Part shown: positions 7,857 to 14,677 of the stretch, in pieces
Numbering within the stretch: the stretch's first letter is position 1
Layout: the number at the start of each line of letters is the position of its first letter
NCBI GenBank assembly: GCA_021789565.1
Contig: JAJYJL010000049.1
Coordinates: forward strand, 1 to 15,786
DNA length: 15,786 nucleotides
DNA from: Acidobacteriota bacterium
Lineage (GTDB): Bacteria; Acidobacteriota; Terriglobia; UBA7540
Reading direction: 5' to 3'
Program-made: the position numbers and the translations under genes
The notes under the pieces: model-generated
The model's input: the letters and a program-made list of their open reading frames with translations, nothing else
Told to the model about the DNA's origin: nothing
Databases searched by the model: none

Positions 7857-7862
7857 CTCCTT
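7857..7862 (-). promoter_or_regulatory. Strong ribosome binding site deciding the YyaL-family start
   Basis: AAGGAG on the minus strand lies 8 nt before the ATG at 7848, ideal spacing. It is the main reason for choosing that ATG over the upstream in-frame TTG at 7956, which has only weak purine-rich sequence before it. Confidence 0.7.
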
Positions 7863-7992
7863 GATGGATAATGCCAGCCGACGGATGCCAAAGCCAGGCC
7901 GCAGCGGCCAACACGATGGCCAGCGCCAGGATCCAGCTTTGCTTGCGGTGCCCCAAGACTCTGTTGAGTTCCCATCAGCCTTTGACAAGGGC

Positions 7993-8021
7993 ATTATATC
8001 GAGAACGCGGGGCATATTGAA
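7993..8021 (-). promoter_or_regulatory. Promoter upstream of the YyaL-family gene
   Basis: A perfect TATAAT (7993-7998, minus strand) has a weak -35 (TTCAAT, 8016-8021) at a 17-bp spacing. Transcription would start near 7986, upstream of both candidate start codons (TTG 7956, ATG 7848), so a single transcript could serve either. Confidence 0.45.
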
Positions 8022-8254
8022 ATCGGGCGCCCTGCCAGCGCAATGACCGACTCTTAAGGCCGCCCAGAAGATATGAAAAAGGGTGCAACCCCCTGGCAAG
8101 AGCCCGGTTGGCTTGTGAACGGGCATGGCTTCCCAAGGCATCTGGACGCTGATTGCCAGCCCCGGGATGGGACGAAATCAGGCCTGGGGCAGCTCCTCAA
8201 GTGACGCGCGGGCTTCGCCTCTGCTCTTGTTCGGTCCAATTTCCAGTTCGAGAG
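7999..8254. other. Divergent intergenic region between the YyaL-family gene and the plus-strand membrane gene
   Basis: Apart from the minus-strand promoter at its left end I see no gene here. An in-frame upstream extension of the plus-strand gene to a TTG at 8153 has no ribosome binding site, and its peptide (CSCSVQFPVRE near the end) does not look like an export signal. A small hairpin-capable stretch (AGGGT/ACCCCCT near 8080-8095) is too weak to call. No clear plus-strand promoter was found. Confidence 0.4.
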
Positions 8255-8890
8255 ATGATCTTGAACCTGGTTGACCAGGTGTTCCTCGAAATTCTCAACG
8301 ACCTGCCACGCGTCGTGGCATCCCTGCCCCTTCTGCTGGTGGGCTGGTTTGTCGCATGGGGAGCCAAGCGGATTGTCATCCAGCTTTGCGTGATCTTTCG
8401 CGTGCACCATTACCTGCCCCGGATGAGATGGCGGAAGACGTTGTCCAAAGCGGACGTACGGGATGCCCTGTTCAACTACTTCGGAAACCTGGTGTTCATC
8501 GTGTTTATTTATGGGGCACTGGCAACGCTGAAACTGACGATTCTTTCAAGCCTTCTGGAGCATACCGTTTTCTTCCTGCCGAGAGTGGTTGGCTGCCTGA
8601 TCATTTTCGCGGTCGGACTCTTTCTTTCCAACCGGATCTCCGTGGTGGTCCATATGGCGGTGCTGCGGGAAGGTATCCCACGGGCCTCGCTGATTGCCCG
8701 GTTCGTCAAAAGCGCACTCATGATTTTCTTCAGCGCCATGGCGCTGACGGTGCTCGATTTCGCGCGGCAGGTCGTGATTGTGGGTTTTACCGTCAGCTTT
8801 GCCACCCTCGGCGCGCTGGTTGTGGTGGCGGCTGTGGCCGGCGGAAAAGAAATGTTCCAGGAGGTATTCCACTGGCCCGAAGAGAAGTGA
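8255..8890 (+). CDS. Membrane protein resembling the TM region of MscS-like channels (no MscS domain)
   Basis: A 211-residue hydrophobic protein. Likely membrane segments are at about residues 20-40 (SLPLLLVGWFVAWGAKRIV), 75-96 (FGNLVFIVFIYGALATLKL), 102-124 (FFLPRVVGCLIIFAVGLFLS), 145-163 and 170-197. The last, VGFTVSFATLGALVVVAAVAGG followed by KEMFQEVF, resembles the conserved TM-helix repeat found before the pore in some MscS-superfamily proteins. The beta domain that defines functional MscS channels is absent, and the next gene does not supply it. The ATG at 8255 is chosen because the only upstream start is a weak TTG and the protein then begins MILNLVDQVFLEIL, typical of such proteins. 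The ribosome binding site is poor (GAG only 2 nt away). Function unproven; a role in osmotic or ion handling is inference. Confidence 0.68.
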   Translation: MILNLVDQVFLEILNDLPRVVASLPLLLVGWFVAWGAKRIVIQLCVIFRVHHYLPRMRWRKTLSKADVRDALFNYFGNLVFIVFIYGALATLKLTILSSLLEHTVFFLPRVVGCLIIFAVGLFLSNRISVVVHMAVLREGIPRASLIARFVKSALMIFFSAMALTVLDFARQVVIVGFTVSFATLGALVVVAAVAGGKEMFQEVFHWPEEK

Positions 8891-9000
8891 GCCGGGCTAG
8901 GCGATCATGCGCCGTACTGATAATTCATGAATTCCCCTTGCAGGACCGAAGGAATCGTAGGTTCTGAGAACGGCGTTCTGAGCCGGCAGGCGGGAGTGGT

Positions 9001-9585
9001 ATGATACCAGCTGCTCCGGAACGAGCATATACTCTCGTGAGAACGATTCTCAGAATTGCAATGGTGGTTGCGGTGGCCGGGTTCGCCGTCAGCGTTGGAA
9101 TCCACGTACGCTCGTTGTTTGGACAGCCACTGCGATCTATTACACTGATGGCATTTCACGCCGGAATCTTCCTTCTGGCACTGCCCTCCATATGGATTAT
9201 CAGATTGTTTCAGAAGGAACAGAACACAATCGTTCACGTTCGTCGCTACTACAAGGGCTGTCCTCCATGGATGAGGAAAGCTGTCATCGGCGTATTTGTG
9301 TATTTCCTGCTCGTAATGTTCGTCTTTTGGCTCAAGACTCACGGCAGCGGCGGAAACACAGAGCTTAAAGAGTGGGCTCCTCAGGATGTCGCTGTTTTTT
9401 TCTCCAGCGGTTGGATGAGTTTCTATTCAGCGCTGTTCGCGATTTACTTCTCAGCCCTGAAAACCATACCTTGGCCCCGAAGGTGTCCGAATGGTCATAA
9501 GGTTGCGCCGGGCCGAGGCTATTGCGAGGAGTGTGGGGCGCTGATCGGGAATGCCGAACCCACTGACGAGCCAAAGAGAAAATAG
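9001..9585 (+). CDS. Four-helix membrane protein with C-terminal zinc ribbon, function unknown
   Basis: A 194-residue protein with likely membrane segments at about 15-36, 46-69, 93-110 and 132-150. A cytosolic-looking tail carries a zinc-ribbon-like motif: Cys162-Pro-Asn-Gly-His166, then Cys175-Glu-Glu-Cys178-Gly. The last residues are polar (EPTDEPKRK). Family not recognised; the tail pattern resembles small zinc-ribbon tails that may bind proteins or nucleic acid. The ATG at 9001 has GGGAG about 5 nt upstream. By eye its codon use is less GC-rich at third positions than its neighbours', which could mean recent acquisition or a rapidly evolving gene. It has its own palindromes upstream (8922-8982) and ends 6 bp from the converging hydrolase gene. 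Confidence 0.68.
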   Translation: MIPAAPERAYTLVRTILRIAMVVAVAGFAVSVGIHVRSLFGQPLRSITLMAFHAGIFLLALPSIWIIRLFQKEQNTIVHVRRYYKGCPPWMRKAVIGVFVYFLLVMFVFWLKTHGSGGNTELKEWAPQDVAVFFSSGWMSFYSALFAIYFSALKTIPWPRRCPNGHKVAPGRGYCEECGALIGNAEPTDEPKRK

Positions 9586-9615
9586 ACAAGTTTAGCTTCG
9601 AGCGTCTTGTTTTTT
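9586..9615 (+). terminator. Possible intrinsic terminator after the zinc-ribbon membrane gene
   Basis: Right after the TAG, ACAAG (9586-9590) can pair with CTTGT (9606-9610). An inner GCT-TCG-AGC mini-hairpin is separated by a small internal loop, and a run of T's ends at 9615. The stem is short and interrupted. It overlaps the 3' end of the converging hydrolase gene. Confidence 0.35.
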
Positions 9616-10512
9616 CGCTATAGCCCCCCGTAAGTGTTCTGTGAACCATTGAACGGTCCGTCCAATTACTTGGGACTCCCACGCGACTGAGGTGAAGGTG
9701 TGATCGGCGCCGGGGACGATAACCTTCTGCTTGATTCCGGCTCCCGAGGCTTGGAGGAAATCTGCCGCGTGAGAGCGTGGGACGGTTTCGTCCCTGCCGG
9801 GGTGAATGATCAGGGTTGGACTTGCGAACCGGCGGATGGCGGAGAGTGGATCGACCCTTGCGGCATCCTTCAGGAATCGTGCGGAGATTTCACGCGCGTC
9901 GTATTCAAAATCGTCCGCGTTTTTGGGCGATGGTTTCCCCAGTTTCTTTGAAAGCTGCTGGAGGATGGCGGGATGCGCCACGGCGCTCCACAAGACCAGC
10001 GCTTTAGCCTTGGCTGCCGAGGCAACACACGCTGCGACGCAACCCCCCAGTGAGAGGCCGCAAAGCCCCACCCTGGCCGGATCGATTCCTTCCTGCCTCC
10101 GCATGAAGCGGATGGCGGCCCGGGCGTCTGCAATTTCGCTTTGCAGGGTGGCTTCGTGAAAAGACCCTTCGGATTCGCCGGACCCAAAGAAATCAAATCG
10201 CAGGCTGGCAATCCCTTCGCGTGCCAGGGCGCGTGCGCACTTGATAAATATCCAGTGCGACTCCATGCGGTCGCCCGTGAAGCCGTGGAAAAAGACGACT
10301 CCCGGCGCTAAGTCGCGCGTGCCGGCCGGGTGGTGGAGCATGCCGCGCAGCAGCTTGCCGCGAGCGTTCGGAAATTCAACCAAAGTTTCATTGAGTTTCA
10401 ACGGCTTGCCCGAATTGGGTTTTGGGACACAGCCCTTTGCGGCATGGCATGATGCCTTGCTCCGGACGACTGGTCCCAAACAGGCCACGGAGGAGGTGGG
10501 CCGTCGGGTCAA
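9592..10512 (-). CDS. Alpha/beta hydrolase (serine hydrolase)
   Basis: Alpha/beta-hydrolase-fold protein with a full predicted triad: nucleophile Ser154 in GLCGLSLGGCVA, acid Asp241 in IIHPGRDETVP, and His271 in VPGADHTFTS. The oxyanion region is VVFFHGFTGDRMES. Strand and helix patterns (ASLRFDFFGSGESEG, ARVGLCGLSLGG) match small esterases or acyl-peptidase-like hydrolases of the dienelactone hydrolase/serine aminopeptidase group. The substrate cannot be told. No signal peptide is evident, so it is probably cytoplasmic. The start shown is a TTG 3 nt after the rhodanese stop. The first 37 residues are Cys-rich and unlike the family, so an internal TTG at 10401 (before KLNETLVEFPN) is also possible. 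It is the last gene of the operon with the rhodanese and the aldo/keto reductase. Confidence 0.85.
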   Translation of the reverse strand: MTRRPTSSVACLGPVVRSKASCHAAKGCVPKPNSGKPLKLNETLVEFPNARGKLLRGMLHHPAGTRDLAPGVVFFHGFTGDRMESHWIFIKCARALAREGIASLRFDFFGSGESEGSFHEATLQSEIADARAAIRFMRRQEGIDPARVGLCGLSLGGCVAACVASAAKAKALVLWSAVAHPAILQQLSKKLGKPSPKNADDFEYDAREISARFLKDAARVDPLSAIRRFASPTLIIHPGRDETVPRSHAADFLQASGAGIKQKVIVPGADHTFTSVAWESQVIGRTVQWFTEHLRGAIAKKQDARS

Positions 10513-10515
10513 CTT

Positions 10516-10947
10516 CTATTCGGCGCCTGACTTGGCCTTTCCTTTTGTGACGTTATAACCGTCCTTTCGCCAGGAGTCAATCCTGCAGAAGGACGTGGCG
10601 TGATAGCCCATTTTTTGGAGCTCCATCGCGGCCTGCGAACTCCGTCCTCCATGGTCGCACATGGTGACAATCGGGGTGGTTTTCGACACCTGCAGTTGGT
10701 TGATCTTCCGGGCGAGGATATCGATCGGGACGTTCACAGCTTCGGGGACGTGGCCCCTGGCGTACTCCTGGGGGGTGCGCACATCGAGGACCAGAACCTT
10801 TCCGTTGCCGCCCAGAAGCGAATGGAGCTGTTTTGCGTTTGTCTCATGCGCGGCGGGATCGATTGAAGGATGTTCCTGGGGAAGGGCGGGCAGCGAAACT
10901 GTCAATGCACAGAGGACCATCACGCCCAAACCTGCTCTCAGTTTCAT
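10516..10947 (-). CDS. Exported single-domain rhodanese-like protein
   Basis: A 143-residue protein. An N-terminal signal peptide (MKLRAGLGVMVLCALTVSLP) precedes one rhodanese domain: LVLDVRTPQEYARGHVPEAV, then the active-site loop TMCDHGGRSS with Cys97, then AMELQKMGY and the end motif DSWRKDGYNV. Rhodaneses transfer sulfane sulfur through a cysteine persulfide; single-domain periplasmic forms usually have unknown substrates. The typical Gly-Gly before the final Trp motif is replaced (FCRIDSW), leaving a second Cys at 121. The ATG at 10947 is preferred over one 33 bp upstream because GAGGGGGA (10951-10958) precedes it and the protein then begins with a clean signal peptide. It lies 25 bp after the aldo/keto reductase stop and 3 bp before the hydrolase. 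Confidence 0.88.
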   Translation of the reverse strand: MKLRAGLGVMVLCALTVSLPALPQEHPSIDPAAHETNAKQLHSLLGGNGKVLVLDVRTPQEYARGHVPEAVNVPIDILARKINQLQVSKTTPIVTMCDHGGRSSQAAMELQKMGYHATSFCRIDSWRKDGYNVTKGKAKSGAE

Positions 10948-10972
10948 AAGTCCCCCTCTTTTGAAATGTCCG

Positions 10973-11998
10973 CTAGCCAAGCCATTGGGGGTTCTGATAG
11001 GTGCCGTCGTACTGGTGCGAAGTCTTGAAGAGTTCCAGCCCGCCGTTGGCGGCGACCTTGGCGGTTTTTGCCAGCAGCGCGGCCACCTGGCTTTCGCTCA
11101 TGGGCTTGAAGGTGCGAACCGCTTCGAGGCCCTGGTTCAGGCGTTCCAAAGTGTCGCAGCCATTGATCACCACGGAGGTTGGCAGATTCATGGCGTAATG
11201 CAGGCAATCGATGGCCGGCAGCACGTTGTTGCGGGGAATGGCTCCGTCAGCCAGCGGCTTCATGCCCAGGACCCCGATGCCGTGCTTCACGCATACCGGG
11301 ACCACCTCTTTCACGAAGCTGTGATAATGCGGGTCGAGAACATTCAAGGGCATTTGGACAGCGTCAAAAGTAAACCCGTGCTTGAAGCCGGTGTTCAGCA
11401 TCTTCAGGTGGAAGGCAGGGTCCTTGTGGCCCGTGAAGCCGATAAATCGCACCTTGCCTGCCTTGCGGGCGGCCAGTGCGGCCTCGAAGGCGCCGTCCGG
11501 GCCGAAGATGCGGTCTGGATCGCCCGCGCGGATCACTTCATGGAACTGGATCAGGTCAATCACGCCGGTTTCAAGGCGCTTCAGCGATTCGTTGAGCTGT
11601 TTTTCCCAGGCGCCTTTCACCTGGGCGTCGGTCTTGGTCATCAGGAAGACCTTCTGCCGGTAACCGTCCCGTAGCGCCTTGCCCATACGGACCTCGCTGA
11701 CGCCGTCGTTATAGTCCCAGCAGTTGTCCATAAAAGTGACGCCATGGTCAATCGCGGTGCGGACGATACGGATGCTCTCCTGCTCGCTGGGCTGCATGCC
11801 GATGTGAAAACCGCCCAGCCCCAGCAGTGAAACCCGTTCGCCACTGCGCCCCAGCGTCCGATAGATCATGTCTTGTGTGGTTGTCGTCGCCAATGCTTTC
11901 TCCATTGCCGAGGGAGCCATGTTGCCGCCTGTGATGCCCGCAATCCCTACGGCCACCCGGCCCAGAAAATCCCGCCGTGTTTGCTGTGCCTTGTTCAT
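10973..11998 (-). CDS. Tat-exported aldo/keto reductase
   Basis: A 341-residue protein. The N-terminus has a twin-arginine signal (TRRDFLGRVAVG, Arg8-Arg9), followed by a hydrophobic stretch and an Ala-rich region. The rest is an NAD(P)H-linked aldo/keto reductase barrel. The catalytic tetrad is visible: Asp91 (GVTFMDNCWDYN), Tyr96, Lys122 (VFLMTKTD) and His153 (LIQFHEV). Later motifs VRFIGFTGH, GIGVLGMKPLADG and SVVINGCDTLERLNQ fit the family. Tat export suggests it folds, with cofactor, before leaving the cytoplasm. The substrate is unknown. The ATG at 11998 is preceded by GGGAGGTG (12004-12011); a GTG 15 bp upstream lies inside that ribosome binding site and is rejected. It is the first gene of a three-gene operon with the rhodanese and hydrolase genes. 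Confidence 0.92.
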   Translation of the reverse strand: MNKAQQTRRDFLGRVAVGIAGITGGNMAPSAMEKALATTTTQDMIYRTLGRSGERVSLLGLGGFHIGMQPSEQESIRIVRTAIDHGVTFMDNCWDYNDGVSEVRMGKALRDGYRQKVFLMTKTDAQVKGAWEKQLNESLKRLETGVIDLIQFHEVIRAGDPDRIFGPDGAFEAALAARKAGKVRFIGFTGHKDPAFHLKMLNTGFKHGFTFDAVQMPLNVLDPHYHSFVKEVVPVCVKHGIGVLGMKPLADGAIPRNNVLPAIDCLHYAMNLPTSVVINGCDTLERLNQGLEAVRTFKPMSESQVAALLAKTAKVAANGGLELFKTSHQYDGTYQNPQWLG

Positions 11999-12040
11999 AA
12001 ATTCACCTCCCACGGTTGAATGCTGGCCCCGAAAAGACTA

Positions 12041-12069
12041 TTCGCTATTTCTTGGATTTAAAATATGAT
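12041..12069 (+). promoter_or_regulatory. Candidate promoter for the DUF421 gene
   Basis: TTCGCT (12041-12046), a 17-bp spacer and TATGAT (12064-12069, 5 of 6 consensus) on the plus strand. The -35 is weak. Transcription would begin near 12076, giving a leader of about 150 nt. The AT-rich core also reads TATTTT on the minus strand and could serve the divergent reductase operon. Confidence 0.33.
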
Positions 12070-12225
12070 GCTATCACGCTTCCCGAAGGACTTCACTGGG
12101 GAACGCTAGGAGCGAAAAAGCAGCCATTTTCAGACTGCTAAAGTCGGGATTTCAGATGGTCCGCTTGGAGCGAACGGGCACCGGGCGCGGGGCCTCACAT
12201 TTCCAATGGGGCAAAGGAGCAAAAG

Positions 12226-12819
12226 ATGCACGTTAATATTTGGAGTGACATGTTTTTGCCGGGACTGCCGGTTATTGACAAGATCTTACGTGCCATCATC
12301 GTATACGCCTTCCTGGTGGTGGCGCTGAAGCTGGCCGGAAGACGAGAGCTCGCCCAACTGAATACGTTCGACCTCGTGGTCCTGCTGATGATCGCCAACA
12401 CCGTGCAGAACGCCACCATCGGCAACGACAATTCCATCACCGGCGGCCTTATTGGCGTAACCACGCTGCTGGTGGCCAACTTCTTCGTGATCCGGTTCTT
12501 CTACTTCCACAAAAAGACGGAGGGCTTGAATGATGACGCCGGGGAGGTGCTCATCGAAAAAGGAAAAATCCAGGAAGCCCCCCTGAAGAAAGAAATGATC
12601 ACGATGGATGACCTCAAGGAAGCCGCCAATCGGCAGGGTTTCCAGTCGCTTGATGAGGTCGAGCGCGCGGCACTAAACCAGGATGGTTCGTTTGCATTTG
12701 TCAAAAAGTCGAAGGAGCAGGCCGGTAGGCATGAGTATCAGGAAATTCTGAGCCGGATCGACCGCCTGGCCGAACAGATCGGCCGGATGCAACCCGGCGA
12801 AGGGGCGGCGGGAAGATGA
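12226..12819 (+). CDS. DUF421 (YetF-like) membrane protein
   Basis: A 197-residue protein of the DUF421 family (Bacillus YetF and relatives). Three membrane segments lie at about residues 18-36, 48-65 and 73-92. The family signature is GRRELAQLNTFDLVVLLMIAN followed by VQNATIGND. The cytosolic part has the family's small beta domain (EVLIEKGKIQEA, KKEMITMDDLKEAANRQGF, LDEVERAALNQDGSFAFVKK). A charged helix follows (about 168-189, YQEILSRIDRLAEQIGRM), likely a coiled coil. The Bacillus relatives act in the spore or envelope; the general molecular function is not settled. The start is firm: AAGGAG (12214-12219) is 6 nt before the ATG. It stands alone, divergent from the reductase operon and 9 bp from the converging PilZ gene. 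Confidence 0.92.
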   Translation: MHVNIWSDMFLPGLPVIDKILRAIIVYAFLVVALKLAGRRELAQLNTFDLVVLLMIANTVQNATIGNDNSITGGLIGVTTLLVANFFVIRFFYFHKKTEGLNDDAGEVLIEKGKIQEAPLKKEMITMDDLKEAANRQGFQSLDEVERAALNQDGSFAFVKKSKEQAGRHEYQEILSRIDRLAEQIGRMQPGEGAAGR

Positions 12820-12828
12820 GTGCTGGAC

Positions 12829-13659
12829 CTACCGGCGAATGTATTCGACACCGAAAAGAGTGAGGGCGCCTGATGGCATGTTCTGGACGGCAGCGATCCT
12901 TGCCCGGAGAAAAATGTTTCCGCCGCCGGACGAGAAAGGAATGGCCACTTCGACCTGCCAATCCTTTTCATAAGCCCGCAGACCCTCAAAACAGAGCCCT
13001 CTGCGGGAGACGTTGCGGACCTTCACAAGTTCTTCTCCAAACTCAAGGCTTCGGACGCAGGCCATTGTCCGCACCTCGCGGCGTGTCTCGTGGCGATGCT
13101 CCTGACCATTTCCGGAAGAGGCTTCAGCCTTCGGCTGGAGAGCCGGTAGCGCCTCAAAGGATTTTTTCCACATCGTCGAGCTGGTGCACCGCCTGCAAAA
13201 GCGTGAAAGTGTTTCACTGGATTCAAGGACCTCCAACTCAAATCCGTCCAGATAGGCCAGCTCACGTGTATGGCAGGCCAGACATTCCAGAACAATCCTG
13301 CCCACAGCCCCGGCGGAATCTCCCCTGGGCGGGAAGTTAATGCCCCAGGGGTGCGTCTCCGGGTTTAGCAGCATGATGCCATAGACATTCTGCTTTGATT
13401 TTCCATTCACCCGGCCGACCACCCGCGCCACCGCCTCTTTGGCGGTTTCCACGCAGAGAACTGTAATCTCCTGGTCCAGGGCCAGACTTTGCTTCAGGCG
13501 GATTCGAGCGCCATTTTGGGTAACCACTTCAGTCCAGCCTTCATACCGGAAGACGTCGCCAAAAAGGTTGCTCCCGGTCACCTGGATGGGCAATCCCAGG
13601 CTGATCCGCTCGCTTTCACGTGCCTTATGTTCGATGACGACTTCCTTTTTTCCCCACAA
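12829..13659 (-). CDS. PilZ-domain protein with central Cys4 motif
   Basis: A 276-residue soluble protein. The C-terminal domain (about 190-275) carries the cyclic-di-GMP-binding PilZ signature: RREVR (Arg193, Arg194, Arg197) and NVSRRG (Asn216, Ser218, Gly221), then beta strands ending LTLFGVEYIRR. The N-terminal part (about 10-115) has a similar barrel-like pattern (RESERISLGLPIQV to GARIRL) but no complete binding motif, so it may be a degenerate second PilZ domain. Between them Cys126-X-X-Cys129 and Cys155-X-X-Cys158 probably bind zinc. No membrane segment or signal is seen. This suggests a cyclic-di-GMP effector with unknown target. The start is a TTG 5 nt after GGGAGG (13665-13670). It is divergent from the exported coiled-coil gene. 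Confidence 0.85.
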   Translation of the reverse strand: MWGKKEVVIEHKARESERISLGLPIQVTGSNLFGDVFRYEGWTEVVTQNGARIRLKQSLALDQEITVLCVETAKEAVARVVGRVNGKSKQNVYGIMLLNPETHPWGINFPPRGDSAGAVGRIVLECLACHTRELAYLDGFELEVLESSETLSRFCRRCTSSTMWKKSFEALPALQPKAEASSGNGQEHRHETRREVRTMACVRSLEFGEELVKVRNVSRRGLCFEGLRAYEKDWQVEVAIPFSSGGGNIFLRARIAAVQNMPSGALTLFGVEYIRR

Positions 13660-14178
13660 ACCGACCTCCCGGATTCATTGACTGCAGTATCGGCAGCGCT
13701 TAGGTTGCGCCCCGTAGGCACCCCTTCAGCCTGAGAAGATGCTTAGTTCTCAGGCGGCCGGCCGAGCCTGGTTAGGATGCGGAAAGGTACCAGACCGGCG
13801 CATTTCCCTCGTCGTTCTTTTTATCGGCAAAGCAGAGTTATGCTTTAGAACTGCTTGCGGGTTCGTTGCGGTTGCACATAAATTAGCGGTTCTGTAGTCC
13901 CACCCTGGACTGGCGCGGCTATGGCGAAAGGAAAGCGGCGATCGGGCCGCGTCTTATTAACCATTCCTTAAAGCGGCCACGACCTTCCTCCGGGGTTATC
14001 GGAGCAAATCCAACGTCAAAGCCGCCTTGCAGGCGGCCGGCACCGTTCGCGGGTTTGATTTCAGCCGGAAAATCCTTTGATTACAAATTGTATGTTTGAG
14101 GTCGGGTGTTTAAAATGAAGGAAAGATTCAATTGGCGATTGTCAGCCGGCTCTGTGATGCGGCGCCGGAAAGGGGTAT
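13660..14178. other. Divergent gene-free stretch of 519 bp with small hairpins
   Basis: It separates the PilZ gene (minus) from the exported coiled-coil gene (plus). Perfect small inverted repeats are seen: GCCTGAGAA/TTCTCAGGC (13729-13755, 9-bp stem, 9-nt loop), AAAGCA/TGCTTT (13829-13846) and GCCGCC/GGCGGC (14021-14037). None has a T-tract or matches a riboswitch I know. A plus-strand promoter candidate is at 14088-14116. A plus-strand frame at 14106-14459 overlaps the downstream gene and looks spurious. Confidence 0.5.
14088..14116 (+). promoter_or_regulatory. Candidate promoter for the small exported protein
   Basis: TTGTAT (14088-14093), 17-bp spacer, TAAAAT (14111-14116, 5 of 6 consensus). 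Transcription would begin near 14123, about 56 nt before the ATG at 14179. Confidence 0.42.
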
Positions 14179-14622
14179 ATGGTCATGATACGCATTGCCC
14201 ATCACTCTTCGAGGCTGTATTTCCGTCCAGTACATGCAAAGAAAGCACTCATCATAACGATAATTCTTACATTTCTGGGACTCCTGGGTGTGCCTCCCTG
14301 TACCAACGCGCAGTCGCTTGGCCAAACTGGCGGAGTGTTTCCCTGGCCTCAGCAGCAGTTTCCAGGCCAGGATCGTTTTCCTCCACAGTCTCCGTCACCG
14401 GGGAACTTCCCGAAGAACAGCCAGAAGCGGGAAAAGGCCCTGCTGGATTACAACTATAAGAAGTTAAAGCAGCACGCCCAGGACCTTGCTGAACTTGCCA
14501 AATCGCTCCAGACTGAAATCGAAAAATCCAATGAAAACGTGCTCTCACTGGAAATCGTGAAAAAAGCGGAGCAGGCCGAGAAACTGGCTAAGAAGATCAA
14601 GAACGAAGCCAAGGGATTTTAG
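14179..14622 (+). CDS. Small exported coiled-coil protein of unknown function
   Basis: A 147-residue protein. A basic start precedes a signal peptide (hydrophobic core IITIILTFLGLLGV, likely cleavage near TNA-QS at about 44/45). The mature part begins with a Pro/Gln-rich segment (about 50-80), then a long charged helix (about 83-145: DYNYKKLKQHAQDLAELAKS, IEKSNENVLSLEIVKKAEQ, KLAKKIKNEAKGF) likely to form a coiled coil. Family function unknown. The highly charged C-terminal helix looks conserved in style with small acidobacterial exported proteins I have seen, but I cannot name one. The start could also be the ATG at 14185; a GGAAAGGGG stretch (14167-14175) precedes both. It converges on hppA with 55 bp between and no clear terminator. 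Confidence 0.72.
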   Translation: MVMIRIAHHSSRLYFRPVHAKKALIITIILTFLGLLGVPPCTNAQSLGQTGGVFPWPQQQFPGQDRFPPQSPSPGNFPKNSQKREKALLDYNYKKLKQHAQDLAELAKSLQTEIEKSNENVLSLEIVKKAEQAEKLAKKIKNEAKGF

Positions 14623-14677
14623 CAGGAGGCCTTTTCCTTATTCCTTCCCACTCCGTTTGTGATGGTCTGTCCCTTGC

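Noticed and set aside
7982..7987. Perfect TTGACA on the plus strand
   Set aside because: No acceptable -10 box lies 16-18 bp downstream, so it is probably chance.
8153..8254. N-terminal extension of the channel-like protein from a TTG
   Set aside because: Rare start without ribosome binding site, and the added peptide is unlike membrane or export signals.
10948..10980. Upstream ATG for the rhodanese gene
   Set aside because: The internal ATG has a strong ribosome binding site and gives a clean signal peptide.
10661..11674. Long plus-strand frame (337 codons) opposite the aldo/keto reductase
   Set aside because: The minus strand encodes a reductase with all catalytic motifs; the opposite frame has no recognisable domain and is a shadow of GC-rich codons.
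14021..14037. GCCGCC/GGCGGC hairpin as a terminator or riboswitch
   Set aside because: Short stem, no T-tract, and no conserved riboswitch core around it.
14106..14459. Plus-strand 117-codon frame starting near the coiled-coil gene promoter
   Set aside because: It overlaps the exported protein gene in another frame, and its start lies within the likely -10 region.
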